Below are positions 59,706 to 64,000 of a DNA stretch of 64,000 nucleotides, piece by piece (positions within the stretch are counted from its first letter, which is position 1; every line of letters begins with the position of its first letter). The translations under genes were made by a program, and so were the position numbers. This DNA comes from Streptomyces ficellus (GTDB taxonomy: Bacteria; Actinomycetota; Actinomycetes; Streptomycetales; Streptomycetaceae), in NCBI RefSeq assembly GCF_030406405.1, contig NZ_JAUEPL010000008.1, positions 103,826-167,825 of the forward strand, in the 5' to 3' direction. The notes below the pieces were generated by a model, which made no database searches, was not told where the DNA came from, and saw nothing but the letters and a program-made list of their open reading frames with translations.

Positions 59706-60195
59706 CGGTGACCCCGCCGGCGTGCAGCGCGGGGGCGTCCGGGCCGCGGCGGGGCCAGCGGGGCGACGGCCGCCGCGGCACTGAAGCCGCCGGTGCCGCC
59801 GGTGACCAGGTAGGTGCCGTCCGGGTCGAGCCGCAGCGGGGGCCGGGCGGCGCTCCACGAGGGGGGCTTCGTCCAGCAGGTCGAAGGCGAGGACGACCTT
59901 GCCGATGTGCCGGGAGGGCTGGAGGCGGCCGAAGGCCTCCTCGACGCGGGCCGCGGGGTGCACGCTGTGCGGCACGGGCCGCAGGCGCCGGTGGCGAGGG
60001 CGTCGTCGGCGAGCTCCTGGAGCGCCTCGGGGCGGTGGACGAGTTTGGTGAGGTCCACGCCGAAGAGGGCGATGCTGTCGGCGACTGGTCACAGCGGCAG
60101 GGTGTTGTGGTCGTAGATGTCCTGCTTGCCCAGTTCCACGAACCGGCCGCCAGGCCGCAGGAGCTCCAGGCTGCCTGTCAGAGCCCGCTTGACGG
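59706..60195 (-). pseudogene. Polyketide synthase ER-KR fragment
   Basis: On the minus strand the segment reads LTGSLELLRPGGRFVELGKQ, then DIYDHNTLPL and a TGA (60089-60091) where tryptophan is expected. It continues as PVADSIALFGVDLTKLVHRP. After a frameshift come HPAARVEEAFGRLQPSRHIG and KVVLAFD. The KR nucleotide fold YLVTGGTGGFSAAAA ends it. This is the enoylreductase-ketoreductase junction of a type I polyketide synthase, cut at both ends and carrying a stop and a frameshift. Confidence 0.65.
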
Positions 60196-61593
60196 CAGCC
60201 CGGCGCTTTTTCTGCGCTTCCCCCGGCAAATGCCAGAAAGCACCGATGCGCCGAGCCCGAACAACAGCACGCATCCACACGAGCGGGGGGGGATCGTCAG
60301 CGAACCAGCGGTACCTGTCGCCCCTTTGTGATTCACGCACTCCTTGTGCGGCTCTTCTATGCGCGGACGGACTACTGCGGTATGACAGTAAGTAGGCGGG
60401 GAGAGGGATTGCACGCCGTGAGGCTCTTCCGGCTGGGAAGGGAGCTGTGCCGGGTATGTCGGCAGCACAGGGTGTACGTGTTGGCCGGTTGTTCGACAGC
60501 CGGGACATGGTGCTCGCCGAACGGGGAGAGTGGCATGCGCGCTCTCATCTAGCCGCCGAGTTTGGCCGTCCGTGGCCAGTTCGTGGTCAACCCACACCCG
60601 GAGGAGGTGTATGGGGGGCCGTCACCTGGATGGAGTCGTTCGGCCTGGTCGGCGTCACGCGCTTGAAGGCCGACCAGTACGCCTGGTGGTCACTGGCAAG
60701 GAAAGACGAAAGGTCTACGGAACGGCTGCATCTGTCCGCCGACTCTGCCAGGCGCTCGCGGCCGTCGTCGACGCATCCGTGCCCGCTGGCGCGCCGCCCA
60801 ATGTCCGCGCTTTCACCGACCAGTGGTGGCACAGCTGCCGCCTGGGCTGCACGTCGCAGTGGGCGTAGCGGGCGAGGGTGCACTGGCAGGGGTGCATCGC
60901 GGCGTAGACCGCCGAGATCGGTCACCGGGTTCACGGGCAGGTCAGCACTCTGCTGCAGTCGGGTGATCAAGTGGGCGTACCCGATTTTCGACATGACCGG
61001 AGCAACTTCGAGGTGCAGGGTTCGGCATGCGCCGCTGTTCGCCGAGATCCTCGACTACCTGGCAGAGATCAGCACCGCCACCAAGGGCCTGGTCTCCGCC
61101 GACGAAGAGGCCCAGGCTGGCGACGGCAGCAACAACGTGTCGCTGGTGGCAGAGAGCCACGACAGGTTTACCCGCCACCGCCAAGCCTGCAGGAGCCGCA
61201 GAGGCATGGTGCACGTGCGAGGGCGGCCTCGCATTGGACGAGCAGGTCGGCGGCTGGGACATCCTGCTCACCCAGGTGCAGCGCCGTGACGTGCGGCGGT
61301 AACTGCTGTGCGCGACATTCCGGCCGACGACAACCGCTGGGAACGTGGCAGTGGCCGCTGCCACCGACCGCACACCCGGCCCTGTCCGGAGAGGGAGGGA
61401 ACAGCTGATGCCACTTCCCGCCGGTGGCGCGTTCGCGGGCATGTGCAACGCCATCACGATCGGCATGGCCGTCCTCGCCACGGCCTGCCGCGCCGCGTGG
61501 GCTGAGCGATCCGGTCCAGCAGGTGGAGTCCGTCCGCGGCTCGCTTGGCACAGCCTTTGCCCGGTGTCATCACCAAAGAAGGAATGAGGATTA
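60196..61593. other. Unassigned degenerate region
   Basis: Several frames are open for 80-250 codons but shift codon bias and give no family I recognise. Examples are VRGQPTPGGGVWGAVTWMES near 60600, ERRKVYGTAASVRRLCQALA near 60710, and HAPLFAEILDYLAEISTATK near 61040. The hydrophobic piece GGAFAGMCNAITIGMAVLAT near 61430 may be a membrane-protein scrap. I see no promoter except possibly that of the next gene. Confidence 0.4.
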
Positions 61594-61596
61594 GTG

Positions 61597-62961
61597 ATGA
61601 GTATGCCTCATCAACAGCACGGCCGTGCCGTCGTCATCGGCGGTGGCATCTGCGGACTGGCTACGGCGCGCGTGCTCTCCGAGCACTTCCGCGAGGTCGT
61701 GCTGGTGGAGCGTGACCCCCTTCCTGAGGAAGATACGCACCGGTCCGGCACTCCGCAGGCTCGACACGTCCACGGTCTGCTCTCACTCGGGGCACGGCAC
61801 CTGGAGCGACTCTTTCCTGAGTTGCGAGCGGAGTTGAAGACCGCGGAGGCGCCTGTCTTCGACCACGGCAGCGGAGCCCGCACCCAAGTATGGGCCGGGA
61901 CCCTGCCGCCGAGGGCCGTCGGCATCGAGGTGCAGACCTTCCACCGAGACACCTTGGAAGGGGCGCTGCGGCGCCGGGTCCGGTCGCTGGAGAACGTCAC
62001 CATCCTCGATGGCACTCCAGTCGACGGGCTCCATGTGGACAAGGTGGGTGGGCGGGTCACCGGCGTGCGACTCCGCGGGGCGGACGAGATCAAGCAGCAA
62101 CGGGTCGCTGACGCGGAATGGGTGGTGGACGCGACTGGCCGGTTCTCCCGGTTACCGCAGTGGCTGGAGGATGCCGGGTACGACCGGCCGCACGAGACAG
62201 TGATCGACGCAGATCTCGCCTACGCCACGGCGCTGGTCGAGGCCGAGCCCCCTGAGGGGGGCGTGCACGCGATCCAGCAGATGAACCAGGCGCCCACCCG
62301 ACCTGGCGGGGTCTACGCGACCGACATCGGCAGGGGCATCTGGATGGTGACCTTGTTCGGCGCGGGAGGGCACCACCCGCTGCTGGATGAGGACGGATGG
62401 CGCGCGTTCGCCGCGGGGTTGCGCAATCCCGGGCTGGACCGGCTCCTGGACGCCGGAACGCTGGTATCGGGGGTGGTGCACCAGTTCAAAGAGACCTGCA
62501 ACCGACGCCGTGAGTATGCCGCGCTGCACCGCTGGCCGGACCGGCTTGTCGCGCTGGGCGACTCAGCCCACGCGTTCAACCCGGTCTTCGGGCAGGGCAT
62601 GACGGTAGCCGTCTGCGAAGCTGTCGGCCTGGGCGTAGCACTGGCACGGCGTCAGTCCTTGAATGGGCTGGCGCAGACGGTGCAGCGCAATGTCGCCCAG
62701 CGCGCCCGGGGCCCGTGGATGCTGGCCGTCTCGGAAGACTTGGTGTGGTCGCACGCCAAGCACAGCAAGCGCCTCCCGCTGTGGCTACGCGCGGCGTCCT
62801 GGTACAAGCAGCGTCTGCTGTACCTAGTGGTGCACTCCCCAGATGCGCGGGTCATGCACACGTTTCTGCGCGTCTTCCACATGATCACCTCCCCGGCCGC
62901 GATAGCACATCCGCGGATCGTGGCCCAGGTACTCTTCCGGGCACGCAGCCCTCGGCCGTAG
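61597..62961 (+). CDS. FAD-dependent monooxygenase (class A type)
   Basis: A 454-residue flavoprotein. The ADP-binding loop [16 protein letters not shown] is at the N-terminus, and the FAD-ribityl GD motif is [18 protein letters not shown] near residue 320. This layout is that of aromatic or isoprenoid hydroxylases and epoxidases that use NAD(P)H and O2. ATG 61597 was chosen over GTG 61594 because GAGGA (61586-61590) lies 6 nt upstream. It is the only intact oxidase in the island and could oxidise the terpene made by the upstream synthase. The substrate is not known. Confidence 0.85.
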   Translation: MSMPHQQHGRAVVIGGGICGLATARVLSEHFREVVLVERDPLPEEDTHRSGTPQARHVHGLLSLGARHLERLFPELRAELKTAEAPVFDHGSGARTQVWAGTLPPRAVGIEVQTFHRDTLEGALRRRVRSLENVTILDGTPVDGLHVDKVGGRVTGVRLRGADEIKQQRVADAEWVVDATGRFSRLPQWLEDAGYDRPHETVIDADLAYATALVEAEPPEGGVHAIQQMNQAPTRPGGVYATDIGRGIWMVTLFGAGGHHPLLDEDGWRAFAAGLRNPGLDRLLDAGTLVSGVVHQFKETCNRRREYAALHRWPDRLVALGDSAHAFNPVFGQGMTVAVCEAVGLGVALARRQSLNGLAQTVQRNVAQRARGPWMLAVSEDLVWSHAKHSKRLPLWLRAASWYKQRLLYLVVHSPDARVMHTFLRVFHMITSPAAIAHPRIVAQVLFRARSPRP

Positions 62962-62982
62962 CTGTCGACGTACTGAGCAAGG

Positions 62983-63042
62983 GGCTCTGGCAAGAATTTC
63001 GTAGCCGGAGATCATCTCGGTGGTGCTGGGGTCGGCCGGTCC
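62983..63042. repeat. 60-bp inverted repeat, right copy (solo ISL3 end)
   Basis: It begins GGCTCTGGCAAGAATTTC and is the reverse complement of 57124-57183 with one mismatch. No further transposase sequence follows, so this is a truncated second copy in opposite orientation. Confidence 0.85.
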
Positions 63043-63318
63043 TCAGCGCCGACGGTGTCCAGTGGGCCGACGGCCGCCAATCCGACGCGGACGCGGTCAT
63101 CTGGTGCACCGGCTTCCGCCCGGCCCTGGCCCATCTCGCCCCGCTGAACCTGCGCGGCCCGCGCGGGGGCACATCCCCACCGACGGCACGCGCGCCCTCG
63201 GGGAGCCGCGGCTGCCTCTGCTTGGGTACGGCGACTGGACCGGTCCGGCCTCCGCGACCCTCATCGGCGTGGGCCGCCCGGCCCGGGACGCGGACGCGAG
63301 ATTGCCGGGCTCCTGTGA
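63043..63318 (+). pseudogene. Flavin-containing monooxygenase C-terminal fragment
   Basis: The piece reads [20 protein letters not shown], then after a frameshift [20 protein letters not shown] and [17 protein letters not shown]. After another shift it ends EIAGLL-stop at 63316-63318. These are the NAD(P)-binding and C-terminal motifs of CzcO/FMO-type oxygenases. The FAD-binding N-terminal half is absent, replaced by the IS end at 63042. Confidence 0.65.
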
Positions 63319-63384
63319 GCGCAGGCGGTGCGGGCGTCCCCGGCCGCGCAGTACCGGGCGGCCTCGGACGCTCGACTACGCGAC

Positions 63385-63645
63385 TTTGACCATGGTCTGA
63401 CCACAGCAGCACGTCGCCGGCGTACCGCCGCTGCACACCGGCCATGCATGCCCTCTGCAAAACGCCGACGCCATCGACGACGAGGACACCTCCGGGCTGC
63501 CGAGCCACTCAGCCACGTACTGCTGCAGGTCATCCCGAACCGCGTCAGCGTCCCAGGATGAACGACCTCGTGAGCTGCGTACTCGGCGAGCTGCTGGCCA
63601 TTCCTACGCTTTCGCCGCAGTCGCGCCCTACCAACCGTAAAGCCG
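63385..63645 (-). pseudogene. IS701-family transposase fragment
   Basis: Minus-strand pieces in shifting frames read RRKRRNGQQLAEYAAHE, WDADAVRDDLQQYVAEWLG and GVLVVDGVGVLQRACMAGVQ with RRYAGD. These match the N-terminal third of IS701 transposases, including the VLVVDETG-like motif with its Asp kept and Glu lost. The rest is missing. Confidence 0.55.
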
Positions 63646-63875
63646 CGGCTTGGCATCGTCATGGGACAGAGGTGGTGCACCAGGTATGGAGACACCCATT
63701 ACTGCTGGGGTGTTTGAGTACAAGGCTGTGGGGTGCCGCCGAGACCTGTTGCGCTGGTCTGCGACGGGGCGTCGAGGCAGACGGCGAGTGCGTAGTCGGA
63801 GTGGATGACGCCCACGGGCGACGCGAGGTGTCAGGCGTATGCGTGGTAGCGAATTGCGAGGGGGGCGGGGTATTT
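63646..63875. other. Unassigned intergenic region before the IS5-type element
   Basis: No convincing gene. It is less GC-rich than the core and ends with a G-run (GAGGGGGGCGGGG) just before the IS end. Confidence 0.4.
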
Positions 63876-63889
63876 AGACGTCGTTTCTT
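63876..63889. mobile_element. IS5-type element left end (AGACGTCGTTTCTT)
   Basis: This 14-mer is 27 nt before a transposase start and identical to the sequence at 55645. It is the likely terminal inverted repeat of the element that continues past the window. Confidence 0.65.
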
Positions 63890-63916
63890 ATGGCGTGATC
63901 GTTCGTTGAACCGTGT

Positions 63917-64000
63917 ATGACGGATCTGGTTGAGCGGCTTGTGCCGGATGAGTTGTGGGTGTTGTTCCGGCGGGTGGTGCCGCCGACGGAGGTGATACGT
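63917..64000 (+). CDS. IS5-family transposase, N-terminal part (runs off the window)
   Basis: The frame encodes MTDLVERLVPDELWVLFRRV and continues to the window edge. This start (DLVERLVPDELW) is typical of IS5-group transposases in Streptomyces. Only 28 codons are visible, so integrity cannot be judged. Confidence 0.75.
   Translation, partial: MTDLVERLVPDELWVLFRRVVPPTEVIR

Noticed and set aside
1..64000. tRNA or rRNA genes, CRISPR arrays, riboswitches
   Set aside because: I saw no cloverleaf T-arm, rRNA core sequence, regularly spaced palindromic repeats with unique spacers or riboswitch core. The tandem arrays at gene ends have no spacers.

Overview
This window reads as the conserved chromosomal core of a Streptomyces or a close relative. 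The coding DNA is very GC-rich with third-position G/C bias. ATG and GTG starts, 4-nt ATGA or GTGA overlaps and Streptomyces-type families (two bkd clusters, mycothiol-type proteins, a Bpa proteasome activator, DUF6458, PASTA kinases) all point the same way. A perfect ParB-binding parS palindrome at 10930 suggests the segment lies in the origin-proximal arm, where Streptomyces parS sites cluster. From memory, the gene order resembles the S. coelicolor segment carrying both bkd clusters; I could not check this.

Layout, conserved part (1-55.6 kb). It opens with the end of a SpoU/TrmH RNA methylase. Then come a phenylacetate/fatty-acid catabolic block (paaN, a 3-hydroxyacyl-CoA dehydrogenase, a TetR regulator), an Lrp-type regulator and the first branched-chain keto-acid dehydrogenase operon bkdABC (5.1-8.7 kb). 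Next are molybdopterin genes (a MobA-like fusion and moeA), a K+ channel, a quinone oxidoreductase and bpa. An FtsX-type ABC exporter with its PadR regulator follows, then a divergent pair of Ser/Thr kinases (19-23 kb) and a second bkdABC operon (24.6-28.3 kb). From 28.3 to 55.6 kb are housekeeping and accessory enzymes: DD-peptidase, GntR/MFS pair, nitrilase, thioredoxin-NHL protein, M18 aminopeptidase, acyl-CoA dehydrogenase, SseB, pirin, a SpoIIE phosphatase, aspS, metG, a two-component system, a VWA protein and a Tat-exported PhoX phosphatase with a PHO box.

Accessory part (55.6-64 kb). The core stops at the phoX stop codon. Beyond it is a patchwork of mobile-element relics (group II intron maturase tail, ISL3, IS701, and the start of an IS5-type element) and broken biosynthetic genes (asparagine-synthase/lasso-cyclase type, polyketide synthase ER-KR, flavin monooxygenase tail). 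Only a class I terpene synthase and an FAD monooxygenase look intact. A 60-bp inverted repeat, the end of an ISL3 element, brackets the 5.8-kb segment holding those two genes. A 14-bp IS-end sequence marks both edges of the whole block.

Functional links. A 14-bp palindrome is shared by the paaN/paaH and bkdR/bkdA promoters, so the adjacent TetR protein may co-regulate phenylacetate/beta-oxidation and branched-chain acyl-CoA supply. Several genes end in short tandem duplications that include or abut their stop codons. This recurring pattern is not explained by any annotated feature.
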